DNA of 64,000 nucleotides from Lindgomyces ingoldianus (GCF_010093535.1 NW_022985193.1:559591-623590), one strand, 5' to 3'; positions 1 through 13,160 are shown, numbered from the stretch's first letter. The notes: generated by a model from the letters alone, not told the origin. A program made the numbers and translations.

Positions 1-950
1 CACCTACATATAACAGGAGAAGGCTGTGCAAGTTGCTACTGTCTTAAGCATCTACCTTAGCAGCCTAAAGGTAATTATGTTTAGCCTAAGTAATAATAAC
101 AGGTTTACTACAGTCCTTTATACACTACTAGTTTATAGTAGAGACTTTAGAACATTTACTATATAGTTAAATAGCAGAGTTAAAGCTATAACACTTATTA
201 GCTAAGAGCAAAACCTAACATTACTTACTAAATAGCATTTAGTTGTTAGCAGTGCTTGCGCTATCTTAGAGACGCCTAAGAGCATCCTAAAACCTAGCCT
301 AGAAGTCCTTCTGCCTCTGTATTATAACATTAAGTATAATTATCTTATTAAACAAACTATATAGGTGCTAACTGTAGGTCTCTATAGGGCATTTCTAATT
401 AGTACAATTAAACAGCAGCTGCTAGCTAACTAGGAGTAGTTGCCTAAAATTACTAGATAATATAATGTTAATGCTACTAAAGTCCTTCTTAGACTCTAAA
501 AACACCTACACACACCTAGTGTAAATCTAGCTAAGCATACTAAGGCTAACTATAGATTTTTTATTAATTATAATATATTTAACTTATTAGAGTTAGCTTT
601 AAAGCTAAAAGAGACTTACTTCTTATAAAAGTAGAAAAGGTCTATACTTGTTAATAATTAGGATGTAAAATATAGAGTTAATAGTGCAACTAGATATAAG
701 ATATGCAGCCACACTAGTAGGCGCGCATTGCATTATAGAGTTGCTAATGTTGTATTGTAGAGCTAAGTTATTAAAAGCTAAAAATATACTATTAATAATA
801 AATGTTTTTTTTGTACTGCTAACTTTATCTAAATTAATAAGCAACTGCAGTAGTAAACAAAGTTTAAGATATGCTGTAAAGTAGTTTATAACTAGGTTGT
901 ACAATAATATCTGTTTTGCCTAGAGAGTATTAGACATAGTATTAGACGCC
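1..950 (-). pseudogene. Helitron Pif1-like helicase half (partial, broken)
   Basis: The minus strand carries degraded SF1B helicase motifs. The Walker A remnant DKVSSTKKTFII (about 829-803) corresponds to the DGxxGTGKTFLI type. APTSVAAYL (about 724-698) corresponds to APTGVAA, and is followed by TINSIF for TIHSIF. Near the left edge the remnants RLRDSAST, FNSAIQLYSK and AAKVDAQDSSNLHSLLLLYVG-like sequence correspond to the C-terminal Helitron helicase region that ends in LCVGAxVML. The two glycines of the Walker A loop are replaced (G to S and K), as expected from G-to-A decay. The last 100-150 residues lie outside the window. Confidence 0.78.
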
Positions 951-1805
951 CTAGCTCTAGCAACTAGATAGCAGCTCTTTAGCCTAGACTAATATGTTAT
1001 TAGATCTAGATTATATAGATTAATATAAGACAAATCTATCTAATCTTTTGCTTAATTAAGTAGACAGTTACTAAGGGCATTTAGATTAATGTCCTCTTTG
1101 TCTTTTTTTAGTTAGCGTAGCCTAAGCTTATTAAATAACAAAGTCTTCTCTAGCACTACATTCTCTTACTTAGGATTATCTAGGTCCTTCTCTAGGTTAG
1201 GTTTACTATAAGTGTTAGTTAGCTTATAGAAACAGACAGTGCAGTAATAATTATAAGCCTTAGTAAATGTTTTATAAGTAACTTTATAAACAGCTAATAA
1301 CTTATTAGTAGTGTAAAAAAGGTAGTGTAGAGTTAACTTAACTTATAAGAAGTTCTCTAAATTAAGAGAGGGCTTATATTAAAAAAAAAAGTTTAGAATC
1401 TTAAGCTTAGCTCTTAGCCTATGTTTTAACTTTTTAGTAATGTAGTTAAAATAAAGCAGAAAGTCTAAGTAGCAGATATAGTCTAGAGAGCTATCTTACT
1501 CTAGATATTTCTACATAAGTGTATAAGCTTTTATAATAGTAAACTTGTTATAGTTCTCTACTCCTGTGTTTTCTAGTAGTCCTTGTTGCTAAGCTTAATC
1601 TTAAAAGAAAAAAAAACAGTTATAAACTAATAAGTTAATAATTAACTATAATAATAGTCTAGCTATAGTAATAAAGAGGTAAGTAAAATAGCTAATGCAT
1701 AACTTTCTAAGCACTATAATCTTAAGCGCTAAGCCCCTTATTTATAAGCTTTGCAGCAAATAAAAGCATAAAATTACTAGGTCTAATATATAGCAAGACC
1801 TAAGC

Positions 1806-2252
1806 CAGGGTTGCCACTTTTATAGTAATTACTATTCTAAAATAGTAATTACTATTTTTTTAAAAAGTCTATAACAGCTTAATTACATTAGCTAATATTC
1901 TAAAAACCTAAACTTAGATACTAGGTATACTAAAGTATAGATCTATAAGATTAGATTCTACTATATAAATTTGTATCCCTAGTAATAGAGAAAAACAGAG
2001 AAAAAAAGCAGAAATAGTAATAGTAATAGTAATTACTATTTTTCTCTCCTTTTTTTCTCTCTTTTTTATTTATTATAAATGTATCAAATATAATTTTTAG
2101 AATTTAAATTTATAGATTTATAGACTAGTTTACTTAGCATCTATATATTAATTTTTAGAATTATAGCTTATGTAATTAAGTAATAATAATGTTTTTAAAA
2201 ACATAGTAATTACTATTTTTAAAATAGTAATTACTATAAAGTGGCAACCCTG
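1806..2252. mobile_element. 447-bp hAT-type MITE, copy 1 (inside the Helitron)
   Basis: Terminal inverted repeats start CAGGGTTGCCACTTT and end with the complement. A perfect 8-bp target duplication ACCTAAGC lies at 1798-1805 and 2253-2260; 8-bp duplications and CAGGGTTGCC-like ends are typical of hAT elements. There is no coding capacity. The interior contains several copies of the palindrome AGTAATTACT near both ends and in the centre. It is practically identical to the copy at 53036-53482 (one difference seen, C/T at about 2086). Confidence 0.93.
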
Positions 2253-2599
2253 ACCTAAGCTGCTATCTTCTTAAATGTCTACATCTAAGTCTTACTCTTA
2301 GAAGCATACACGCCTATGTAATTAATAACCCTAGTAGTACTTATGCATACTTATATATTAGTATTAGCGCGCTAACTAAGTGTAAAAGTATGTAAATAAG
2401 TGTTAAGTTGCATATAGTTCTATTATGTAAAAAAACACTTATAAGGCTTCTTTTTTACATGCGCAAATGTTAGCACTTTTTACACTTCCTAAAGAGTGTT
2501 AAATTAGTAGACTTTTTCTTTTATCTTTTTATATACTTTTAAATAATAGCTAGTTTAACACTAGTGTAAATAACAGCATGTTAGGACATTAGACAGCTT

Positions 2600-4960
2600 T
2601 TTAAACATAAATGTTATAGAGCGCTATAAGAGGGACAGTACTAAACTCTTATCTACTAACTTCTACAGCTTAGGTTCTAGATAAATTGCTAAGATATAAC
2701 AGCCCTAGTACGCTACTAAGCAAGCAATAGAAAAAGGTGTAGCGTTCTCTCCTAGCTTGTTGTTAGGATGAGGTGTGTTACTGCAGTAGTAGAGACTATA
2801 ACTGTGTGTGCTTTCTCTGCCTTATTACTTATACTAATTCTACTAATCTGTGACATTAAACTTTAGCTTAATTACATGCTTTTTAAAAAGCTTAAAATAT
2901 TAATTAAAGTAATAAGCTATAATATGTAGGTTATTTTACATAAAGGTAGACACTAATTATAAATGCTATTTAGCATTAGTAGCTTTTTATAAAGAAAACT
3001 CTTGCATAAAGCGCAAAAGGTTATGCTAGTGTTAATTAGTAGTAAAGAAGGTAATAAATAATATAAGATAATAAAGTTGCTAAACCTGCTAGGTTTTAAC
3101 ATATATACTATAGGTATTAAATAAGTATTAAATGCACTATTACTTTAAAGTTTTTCCCTTTTTACATCTAAAATAACTAAGTACTATAAATTTTAGCTAT
3201 AAAATAAATAATAAAGTTAACTATTTATTACCTTTTATCTTCTCTAGCAAATTGCTTTTGTATGTCTTCTACTGTTAACTCCTGCCTATTAAAGGCGCGC
3301 TTAATATAGAATTCTACTTTAGATGTAGACTCTTTCTAAAGAAGCATATTAAATGCTGTAAACTAAAAATATAAGTGTTAAGCAAATTTTCTGTCTTTAT
3401 AATAAATAAAGTAGCGCACATAACTAAGAAAATTAATGTTACATAGTTAGGGCTGTATAAATTCTGCCTTACTATATAAAAATAAAGATAGGAATGTAAG
3501 GCTAAATAAAAGCTTATAACTATTAAATTTAAAGATTAGAGTTTAATAAATAAAACTTATAAAGAAAAACTTCTATGTTATTATTTAATAAATATAGTCT
3601 CTTAATGTCTTAAACTTGTAAACATTAGGTGTAAAGTTAAGTACAACCCTATGTTTAGGCTCTTTAACCTTATTAATGTCTATCTCTTTAAATACAGAGC
3701 TCCTACTATAGGTGCTGCCAGCGTCTTCATCTACAGCAGATGTAGCAGTATTAGACAAGGTATTAGCCTCTAGATTATTATCTTTATCTACTACATTTAT
3801 AAGTAAACTGTTATTATTTATCTTAATAATTAAAAGTTAGTTATTAATGTAATTATTTATTAGTAGTAAACTAAGAGCTTTTTTATTAACAGTAATGTTA
3901 GTGTATTTAAAATAGTAGGCAATTAAGTAGTTTAGCTACTGTCCTATAATAAGTTAACACACGTAGTGCTTCTTTTTAAACTAATAGTTAATTGCACCTT
4001 AATTCTCCCCTTTAGTAGTAGCTAGTTTAAGGATAATAATGTCTAGATTATAAGGAAAGAGTAAAAGGTGTAAAAACACCTTAGCAGTGTTAACAGCAAA
4101 GTGGCATATATAGCCCTAGTACTTATACTGCTGTCTCTAATGCTGCCTTATTTCTATATTAACGTGTACACGTGCTAGTAGTTACTCTTTAGTAGTAGTT
4201 AACTTAGAAAAGTTTAGTAAAAGGCTAAAATTAAAGTTATTTACATTTTTTTAAAGTAAAATAAATTTCTTTTTATGTCTATATTTAAGCAAATTAGTAG
4301 CGCACTTTTTATAAGTACTTTATTAATTTAATCTTATATTAAACTACCTTTAATTGCAGGTAGTGCATGTATCTAACTTAATATTAAGTAGACCCTTATA
4401 GAAGTTGTTAATATAGCCCTTATTAACTTTTTATATAGCCTAGTCTTTAAGAAATTTAACATTATTAAAATTTATAAGTACAGGTGTAAATAAAAAATTA
4501 TATGCACAGCACTTAGTGTTTAAAAAGATATCTATGTTAATGTCCTTATCTAAACTATTGCTAAGGTTGTTTTTATTTATACCTGCTCTCTATAACTAAG
4601 AGGGTGTAGACTAAAACTTTCTTTATGTTAATAGTAGCTTTTAGGTACATTGCGTACTTAAACTAATTAAAGTAAATAGCATAGATAGTATATTAGAAAG
4701 GTTGCCTAATAAGCTAAAAATTTTATATTAAGAAAATTATTAAGGCGTCTATTGTGTAGGAATGTTATAAAAAAGGGAGCTTAATAAGCTAAAGTTTATA
4801 AAAGGTAATACATGTGCTAGTTTTTTATTTATAGTATAAATGTTAACCTTACTTTTTAATTAGCAACACTTTTAATATAAAGTCTTCTACCTGCTATTTT
4901 TTTTAAACATGTTATTTGCCTAGTCTAATAGCGTAGAACAATAACAACATAGGGGTACTA
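2600..4960 (-). pseudogene. Helitron replication-initiator half (Helitron_like_N remnant)
   Basis: On the minus strand, about 4330-3600 reads as the N-terminal domain of a fungal Helitron transposase. A stretch LLARVHVNIEI (complement of about 4151-4185) is followed by YICHFAVNTAKVF, then LLFPYNLDIIILKLATT, then a region matching the usual QFRRDFRVRRSVVQQWLQYL part of the family. The domain normally precedes the HUH nuclease and Pif1 helicase. The frame is broken by TAA and TAG stops of the RIP type (CAA or CAG to TAA or TAG), so no product is expected. Upstream minus-strand sequence (5100-4350) also reads as loosely coding and may be the N-terminal DUF6570-like part; that is inference. Confidence 0.75.
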
Positions 4961-5255
4961 GAGGAGACAACAGCAGGATATAGGGTTGTAGTCTGTTATT
5001 TGCAACATATGTAATATTAGCAAGAGCGCGCCTCTTAGCTAGCAGTAAAGGTATAGGGCTGCCCTAGGTAGGGCGCTTCCTTGCCTAGATTTGTGTATTG
5101 CAGGGCGCACATTAAACCTTCTATTAGAGAAACGTCCTGTCTCTCTGTAGATCTATAAAGTAATAATAATTATTATAAAGTAGGAGAGGTTTATTAGCGT
5201 TAAATAGCAGAGGTACTATGTTATAGGTTATAGCAGGAGGTATTAGACAGGTATT

Positions 5256-6156
5256 TGTTACGGCCAACAGTCAGACCGTAATGACCCAACTGGCTGTCCC
5301 ACACAGCCCGAACGATGTCGGATGGAAGGCGCTTAGCCCCACGCTAAGCGAATCACGTGACAGGACGGATGAGGAATGGCTTCGGCTTTTAGACAAAAGC
5401 CTCGCGGAATGCACCGTCCAATAGGGACCTAAGCATTGCAGGCAATGCAAGCGCTGCAGGCAGTCGCAGGCAACGCATGCAACACCTGCAACGCATGCAA
5501 ATGCATGCAAACCCTATGTATATAGTCCTAATCACAACTATAGTTAAGAGGTTGTAATTACTATTAAGTCTATCTCTATACCCTGTTTAATAGACTAAGA
5601 AGCTGTGACACTTCTATAAAGTCTACTGCTGCCTTATGTAACGATCCTCATGAATCGTTCCATCTCGGATGGCCCGGAAGGCCCCCGTATCGGCCCCGAC
5701 CTCGACCTGGCCCCGACCCCTGCTGTTACCCCTATTCCCTCATGTATTTAGTCGCACCTCGCCCCCGTAGCTAGCTCGGTAGTTTTCTGATATCCTACGT
5801 ACAAGGCCTATAGGTGTCATTGGTATTCCCAGGTCTCTGAGTCCCCACGCACTCCCATATGCCTCTGAGTGGATTCATACCGCATTCGGACCCATTGTCT
5901 TGCCTGCGCCGTTACACCTTATATATCTTGCACTATATATACCTCCACTCCTATCCCCACAGATCAGGTTTACTAGCTCCTTATACAGCTGCTGGGTCAA
6001 ACTACAAGCCTGCCTACCCTTTATCTTGCATTACCCTGTACTCTGCTTAACAGACTGTACACCTAATCTAGCTAAGTTCTACCCCTTCTGTTAACATATT
6101 ATCATAGGCTAACGTACTCCTAAAAATACTATTTTGCTGGAGTAAGAATTGTAACA
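5256..6156 (+). repeat. Gyp-1 5' LTR (contains a nested solo LTR)
   Basis: This is 901 bp including the 280-bp solo LTR plus its 5-bp duplication. The first ~180 bp retain CpG, TGG and TCA (unmutated); the last ~150 bp are RIP-mutated relative to the 3' LTR. A U3 block at 5431-5512 is built of short GCATGCA/TGCAACGCATGCAA repeats and lies just upstream of a TATA-like CTATGTATATAG. Minus- and plus-strand open frames here are incidental to unmutated LTR sequence. Confidence 0.93.
5637..5916 (+). repeat. 280-bp GC-rich solo LTR nested in Gyp-1 5' LTR
   Basis: It starts TGTAACGATCC and ends GCCGTTACA, with a perfect 5-bp target duplication CCTTA (5632-5636, 5917-5921). The uninterrupted sequence is seen in the Gyp-1 3' LTR near 12918. 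It is essentially free of RIP, being rich in CCG, TCG and TGG, in contrast to all surrounding DNA. Degraded relatives lie at 31452-31740 and 61263-61510. The orientation is assigned arbitrarily from those copies. Confidence 0.88.
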
Positions 6157-6183
6157 GTAATCACTACCCCCTGTAAAGTATAG

Positions 6184-9100
6184 CTACTACCACCTCAGAC
6201 ATCAGCATAACAGGTGCTTCAGCTGCTAGCACCAGCCAGACTCCTACAGCAACTAAGGAAGCATAAAATTAGCAAATACTCTACCTATAAAACAAACTTA
6301 AACAACTTAAACAGCACCTCTAGCTATAGACACAGCAAGGACTTTTAAACATCTATTAAATCTAAGCCCTACAGCTAGAAGTAGCTAACCTTAGAAATAT
6401 TACTTAAAAAAAAACTAGTATTAAGTTAAAGAAGACCCTACGCTTAGCCCTCCCTAAGGCATTTAATAGTTCTGCTAAAGACCTAAAACCCTTCTTTACT
6501 AAATGCTACCTTTACATGCAATATAATAAAGGCGCTTTTAGAACAAACAAAGAAATAATCTCTTAGATAAGCCTACACTTAGAAAGATTACCTGCTATTT
6601 AGTTTTAACTTTATGCTAATAGTTAGATAAACTACAAAACAACTAGTAAACTTTTACTACTAGAAATATAAAAAGTCTTTAACAACATTAACTTATTTAA
6701 AGCAGCCCTAACCGCAATCTATAGGCTAGTTAACAAAGAAAAAAAAGTAGTTAACTAAATAGATGCTCTCTAACAGAGCAACAGCTCTATCTAACAATAT
6801 GCAGCCTACTTCAGGGAACTGCTAGCCATCTGCAGATAGATAGATAAGAAGGCTATAAGATAAATGTTCTATAAAAAGCTCTTAGACATTATTAAAAACA
6901 AATTTACTTATAATAAAAAGCCTAAGAGCTTTAAGAATTATGTTAAAAAAGCGCTTACCTATAATAAAAGACATGCTAAATGCTGTAGTAAGAAAGAGAA
7001 AGGCTAGACAACTGTAAAACCTAACTAGTTTTAGAAAAAAAAGAAGTTCTACAGACTAACACTAAACCTATAGACCTTAGTTATGCTAAACACACGCGTA
7101 GCTTCTCTAAGAAAAAAAGCAGTACCTTTAGAAGTGTAAGGCCACCCCTAAACAAGGAACAAAAGAAATAGCTTAAAAAGAAGGCATGCCTTAATTACAA
7201 AAAAGTAGGTCACTTCTGTTAGAAATGCCTAGACTCTAAATAACTAGAGAATAAAAATAGCAGCTTAACTATAAAAGCAATGCATATAGTACAAGGTCTA
7301 ACAGGACTAGAAATCCTAAAAAGACTAGACAAACGCCTCTACTAGCAATGCAGAGACAACCACAAATCTAAAGAGTGCCCTATAGAATATTAGGAAGTTA
7401 AAGTACAAAATAACAACAAAGTCTTTAGGGCACTAAAATAAGCTGCTACCTACAAAGAATAGTAAGGCTACACCTAAGCCACAACATATATTGCAAACAT
7501 TAAAGAAGGGAAAGAAAAGTTCCTTTTAAGGCAACTAATAACAGGAATCTCTGCTTAAGAGCTAAGATATAGATTTACCTATAAAGACTGCTAGAAGTGC
7601 AGCAACACACACTATTAAAAGGACTGTAAAAAATTAATGTATAAAGTATACATTAATAATAATGTTAAAACCTACAACATTCTAAAAGAAATAGCTAGAA
7701 CACACTACACAGTTATAAACAGAGAAGAGTAGTAGAAAATGTTTAAAAAAATTCTTAATAAAAAAGAAGGCCCTAAATAGCAATATACGCCACTAATAAC
7801 GCCTAAACTATGTTAAGAACAAGCTAACACGCCCCCCCCTGCGCTAGCTATCACCTGCAAAGACTTAGAAACCTAACAGAACAAAGGGTACTGCATTCCT
7901 TATAAAAGCAAGCAACACAACAAGTTCTAATGCACCTATTAAAGCCACCTGTTGCAAATTGTTAGAACTAAGGAATACCCTAGATAGACACAAGTCTAAC
8001 TAATACTAATACTAAACAACCTTAAGAAATGCCCCTACACTTAGTACCTATGCAGCAACAAGTACTGCATCAAACACTAGCTAACTAAACATAAGGCTAG
8101 CTAGTGGCCCTATAAAACACAAAGCACACTTGCTAGCATAACATCTACCTGCGAAATGCCACACTGCCTCTATTGCAGAAACAGTACTAATCACAAACAA
8201 GAACTATAGACAGAATGCGACAACAAGTTAGCATGCATGTTTTATTATTTCTAATAGAGGGCACACTAACAAAATAATTAAACGCTATACTATTATAAAA
8301 TAGAAGATGCTTAATGCACTGTATTAGAATGCATAATACTAGGACATTAAGAATATAAAATGCAATTAGACTAGATTGCAGAATATAAAGACATAGCTAC
8401 AGCTGTTAAAAAAGACAATAGAATAGACTACAAGGAAACACCCTATAAACTCTGCGTTCTTATCGCAGTAGGACAAGGACCTGGCTAAAGCCTAACAACT
8501 AAGATTATCCTTAGTTGCTTAGGCTAGAAATAGGAAGAACTTGCTCTAATTAACAGTAGATGCACATTTATAGTAATTAATTTAAGATAAGTTAACTAGA
8601 AAAACATACCCTTTTAAAGTAAAAAAAATCCTTTTAGAGTATCCCTAGCTAACACCTTATTAATAAAATATAAAGTAGGACAAATCTAACTTAAAATAGA
8701 GGAACTTATTACTAAAGTAGAAGGCACAGAGGACTAGATATCCTTTAACATATTGCTACTAGGAGACAAATACTAGGCAATATTAAGTTATAACTAGCTT
8801 TATAAACACAATCCTGTAATTAATTAGCAAACTATGTCCCTATCCTGCTAAAACAACAAAGAAGCAGCGCAACTAGCGCTTTACAAGGAATCTAATTAAA
8901 CAAACCTATAGAAGCTAAAAATGTTCTCTTGCTAGAAGCCTAAAGCTTAGGCTGTCTGCCTAATAAAAGAAAAACTAGAAAAAATCTTTTTTAAAGAATT
9001 TAAAAAAGAATAAGACCTTAACTAGGTTAGAATCTACTAAATAACCTAAAAAGTAAGTAGACTACTAGAAGAATATTAAGACTATAAAGATATGTTTAAA

Positions 9101-11860
9101 ACCCTAGAAGATCCTAGAGAACTGCCACTACACTAACTCTAGGACTACGCGATTAATCTTAAACTAAACCTGCAACTAAAAACCTACAAATTACAACCCC
9201 TAACAAAAGCTTAAAAGAACGCCTTATAAGAATATGTAGACTAAATGCTAGCTTAAGAACACATTAGAGAAAGCAACAGTCTAATAGTGTTAGCAGTAGT
9301 CTTTGCAAAAAAGAAGAACAGCAAGGTAAAAGTATGTTAAGACTACTAAACCTTAAACAATAACACTATAAAAAACTAGTATTTCTTACTAATTATCTAA
9401 AACATTATAAATTAACTTAAAAAAACTAAGCATTTTACTAAGTTTAATGTCTAAGACAGATTTAATAAAATAAAAATTAAAGAAGGACATAAATAGATAA
9501 CAGCCTTTTAAACTCTAAAAAGACTATATAAACTTCTTGTTATGCTATTTAGACTAACTAACGCCCTAGCAACCTTCTAACAGGTTATTAACACTGCACT
9601 TAACCCCTATCTAGATATATTTGTACTTATATACTTAGACAACATCCTAATATATACTAAAGAAGACAGACTAGACTACATATCTAAAGTAAAACTTATA
9701 CTTAACTAACTCTAATAATATAGGCTCTACCTATAACTAGAAAAATATAAGTTTAATGTATAAAAAACAGAATATCTAAGATTAATTATTAATAAAGAAG
9801 AAATAAAAATAGACCTTACTAAAGTAAGTAAGGTACTTAACTAGCTAACACTAATAATAGTAGCAGAAATTAAAGGATTTCTAGGCCTTACTAGCTACGT
9901 GCGAAGAATAATTAAGGACTACTCTAGAATAGCGCTCCCCCTTATAGACGCCACCTTAAAAGAAAGGGCAACAAGAAAATTCTAATAAACAGCAGAAATA
10001 AAAAAAGCCTTTTAGAAACTAAAATAAATAGTAACAAGCTACCCTATCCTTAGAATATATAACTTCTTATTAAAAATAAAAGTGTATATAGACGCCTTTT
10101 TAAAAGCAGAGAGAGCAGCACTCTCCTAAAAATAAAAAAACAGCTAATAGCATCTAGTAGCCTACTACTTAGCAAAATTTGCACTATTAGAGTAAAAATA
10201 TACTATCCCTAATAAGGAACTAAAAGCTATAGTTAATACATGTAGAAATTAAAAAGTTAAGCTCTAAGGCCTTAGTTATTAATTTATAATTTTTACTAAC
10301 TACATAAACCTTGTTACTTTTCTTACTACTAAGAAACTATTACTAATGCATGTATAATAGGCTATAGAACTTGCTTAATTTAATTTTGTTATTAAACATG
10401 TAGCAGAAAGCAGCAATTAGTAGGCTAATGCCTTAAGCAGGCGCACAGACTATTTTAAGACTAATAAAGAAAATTCTAAGGAATTTATAATTTTTAAGGA
10501 AACTTTAGAAGGACTAGTCTATAAAGGACCTAACTAAAAGGAACTACTATGCTCTCTTATAATAGTTAAATAAGGATAAAAAAACCTAATAAAAGAATAT
10601 TATAAAGCCCCTATGTTTAGACACCTAGGAATTAGGTTGCTATAAAAGAAAATTAAAACTACTATACTTTAAAAGGTACTCTAACTAAAACACCTATGTA
10701 CTAAAGTCCTATAAAAATGCAATACCTGTAATAAAAATAACTTGTAAAGGTACAAACCTTATAGATTAATTTAGCTAATTATAGCACCTAGCTAACTATA
10801 GATAATAATAACTATAGACTTTATAACTAGGTTACCACCCTTACACAAACCTAGCACTAAGAGACTCTGCAATATAATTATATAAGTTATAGATAAAACT
10901 ACTAAGTTTATTTATCTATAGCTATTAAAGAAAACTATTATAGCTAAAGAATTTATGTTTAAGCTAAAAAAGAACATCTTTATAACTTACAGCTACTCTA
11001 AGATTATTATCTTTAATTATAATAAATTATTTACTAGCAAATTCTAGACAGCTTTAATTAAACACTTTAAAGTTAACTATAGACTATTTACTACCTATTA
11101 TCTATAAACAAATAGACAAACAGAAAGAGTAAACATAAAAGTTAAAAAATTTCTATAAAAATACATCTTATATAAATAGATAGATTAGGCAAAATAGCTG
11201 CTAATAGCACAGTTTGTTATTAACACCTTAGAATTAGCTACTACTAAGAAAACCCTATATAAAGCTAATTTTAGTTACCCCCTATAATATAAGCTCTACA
11301 GCTTACAACTAACTAATCCTCTAGAAGCTATAAATTACATAACTAAACTTCTAAAACTACATTAAAAACTTACTACAAAAGCCTAATTAGCCTAAGAAGT
11401 TATAAAAAAAGCAGTAAATAAGAAAAAAAAACTTACACTAGAAATACACCTAAATAACTATATATATCTAGACATAAAGGACCTTAAGACACTAAGACTC
11501 TTAAGAAAATTAGCAGAAAAACACATAGAACTATACTAGGTTATATAAACACGCCCTAGCATCTGTAAGCTTAAGCTACTAAAAAAAATATAAATACACT
11601 TTTAGTTTTACATCTCTAAACTTAAACTTACTTCTAAAACTATTCTACTCGCAACTACTAAATAAAAGGAAGAAGAAAAAGAATATAAAGTAAAAAAAAT
11701 TTTTAACTATAAAAAAAATAAATACCTAGTAAAATAAAAAAAATAGCTTACTAGTAAAAATATATAAAAACCTCTTAAGAGCTTATTAAACGCTCTTTAG
11801 GCCTTTTATAAATACTTAGAGTCCTTTTTAAGCAAAACTATTTTAGAGAAAGCTCCTTAG
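6184..11860 (+). pseudogene. Gyp-1 gag-pol polyprotein remnant
   Basis: The plus-strand reading is broken throughout by TAA and TAG. A gag-like region (6200-7200) ends in a CCHC-type knuckle remnant CLNYKKVGHFC (about 7189-7221). The RT lies near 9430-9690, with KFNV, ITAF, LYKLLVMLFRLTNALATF and the active-site remnant YLDNILIY (about 9637-9660). RNase H-like sequence lies around 10080-10440. The integrase zinc-finger remnant is MFRHLGIR (about 10612), followed by CNTC, and the integrase core is TIDFITRLP near 10812. A chromodomain remnant KYLVK...LTSKN lies near 11720-11770. The second catalytic Asp of the RT box is Asn. No functional product is expected. Confidence 0.92.
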
Positions 11861-11934
11861 ACTAAAAGGCACTATTATTAATTAAAACTGCAGCAGCATT
11901 AGCTAGCTATAATGTAAAAGGTCTGTGACCCTTT

Positions 11935-12290
11935 AACATAGGCTGCAAAGAAGGAAGACCTGCTGCTTTTGCCTTAAGCGCTTTAAGCTTGTCTAGAGAT
12001 AAAAGGTCTTTTTCTAGATATCTTACTTTTTAATCTGCTAGAACTTTTAACTACTTTTAAACTTAATCCTACTAAGCTATAAAAGACTAAAGACACCTTA
12101 AGGACTTAGCTTACTTCTATATTTTTTTTTATTTTTTTTTATTTTATTTTCTTTAGCTGCCTTTAATTTCTTAAGTAGTTTCTTCTTCTTACGCTCTAAG
12201 TAATTCTAAGCTGTGTTAGAAATAAAAGCATTATAATAACTACTTTTTCTTACGCACTCTACACACTTGTCTAATAATAAGGACATTACA
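11935..12290 (-). pseudogene. Gyp-1 antisense accessory frame (Cys-x2-Cys plus coiled coil), degraded
   Basis: It lies between the chromodomain and the 3' LTR, on the strand opposite to gag-pol. The minus strand shows LLLDKCVECVRKSSYYNAFISN near 12275-12215. It then shows a Lys/Glu-rich stretch, and YLEKDLLSLDKLKALKAKAA near 12025-11960. The same two motifs occur in the same place in Gyp-2, Gyp-4 and Gyp-8. I do not recognise a named family; the Cys-x2-Cys may be part of a small zinc-binding module, and the charged helix looks like a coiled coil. Stops and frame breaks are present. Confidence 0.65.
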
Positions 12291-12539
12291 CAGGAAGAAC
12301 TATAAGACTAATAAGGACTACAGGGACACATCTTTATACAATAATAAAGATTAAGACAAGCAATAGTACAAAGGCAACAGGTAACAGCAGAAGTACAAAG
12401 AACCTAGCAAGGCATAGTTAAAGAAAATAAATGTTAGAACAGCCTTTAAAAAAAAGAACGCACTAGCTAAAAAGAAAATCTAATACTTACAACAGAAACA
12501 ACATAACAGCAAAAACGCTAACTAGAAGGGAAGCCTACG

Positions 12540-13155
12540 TGTTACAGCTAACAGTTAGACTATAATAACCTAACTAGCTGTCCTACACAGCCTAAACAAT
12601 GTTAGATAGAAGGCGCTTAGCCCTACACTAAGCAAATTATGTAATAAAACAGATAAGGAATAGCTTTAGCTGTTAGACAAAAGCCTTGCAGAATGCACTG
12701 TCTAATAAGGACCTAAGCATTGTAGGCAATGCAAGCGCTGCAGGCAGTTGCAGGCAACGCATGCAACACCTGCAACGCATGCAAACGCATGCAAACCCTA
12801 TGTATATAGTCCTAATTATAACTATAGTTAAAAGGTTATAATTACTATTAAGTCTATCCCTATACTTTATTTAATAGACTAAGAGGCTGTAACACTTCTA
12901 CAAAGTCCACTACTGCCTTGTATATCTTGCACTATATATACCTCTACTCCTATCCCTACAGATCAGGTTTACTAGCTCCCCATACAGCCGCTAGGTTAAA
13001 CCACAAGCCTGCCTACCCTTTATCTCGCATTACCCTGTACTCTGCTCAACAGACTGTACACCCGATCCAGCTAAGTTCTACCCCTTCCGTTAACATATCA
13101 TCATAGGCCGACGTACTCCCGAAAATACTATTTCGCCGGAGTAAGGATTGTAACA
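12540..13155 (+). repeat. Gyp-1 3' LTR
   Basis: 616 bp, TGTTACAGC to GTAACA. Its start (inner edge) is RIP-mutated relative to the 5' LTR. Its last ~150 bp (outer edge, from about 13000) keep CCG, TCG and CGG and are unmutated. The U3 repeat block at 12720-12795 mirrors that of the 5' LTR. Confidence 0.94.
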
Positions 13156-13160
13156 GTATT

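Larger units (their letters stand above)
1..5250 (-). mobile_element. Helitron (rolling-circle transposon), RIP-degraded, left end outside window
   Basis: The minus strand reads as a fungal Helitron from right (N-terminus) to left (C-terminus), with many stops. It is interrupted by a MITE at 1806-2252. Its right flank was split by Gyp-1: the 5-bp duplication GTATT lies at 5251-5255 and 13156-13160, so 13161 to about 13340 probably belongs to the same unit. The terminal TC and CTRR ends could not be placed; the 3' end lies beyond the left edge. Assignment rests on the recognisable Helitron_like_N and Pif1-type helicase remnants listed separately. Confidence 0.8.
5256..13155 (+). mobile_element. 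Gyp-1: complete Ty3/gypsy chromovirus-type retrotransposon
   Basis: Both LTRs start TGTTAC and end GTAACA. They are 616 bp each once a solo LTR inserted in the left one is discounted. The target duplication GTATT is perfect (5251-5255, 13156-13160). The interior reads gag, CCHC knuckle, RT, RNase H, H2C2 zinc finger, integrase and chromodomain on the plus strand, all with RIP stops, and an extra antisense frame precedes the 3' LTR. It is inserted in the Helitron. Outer LTR edges are nearly unmutated whereas inner edges are RIP-mutated. Confidence 0.95.

Noticed and set aside
5271..6094. Open frames of 63-79 codons in the Gyp-1 5' LTR and the nested solo LTR
   Set aside because: They exist only because these LTR segments escaped RIP; the same frames are not conserved in other copies and LTRs are non-coding.
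12118..12160. T-rich run in Gyp-1 as a possible transcription terminator or microsatellite locus
   Set aside because: It lies in the Lys-rich part of the degraded antisense frame (AAA/AAT codons), which explains the composition.
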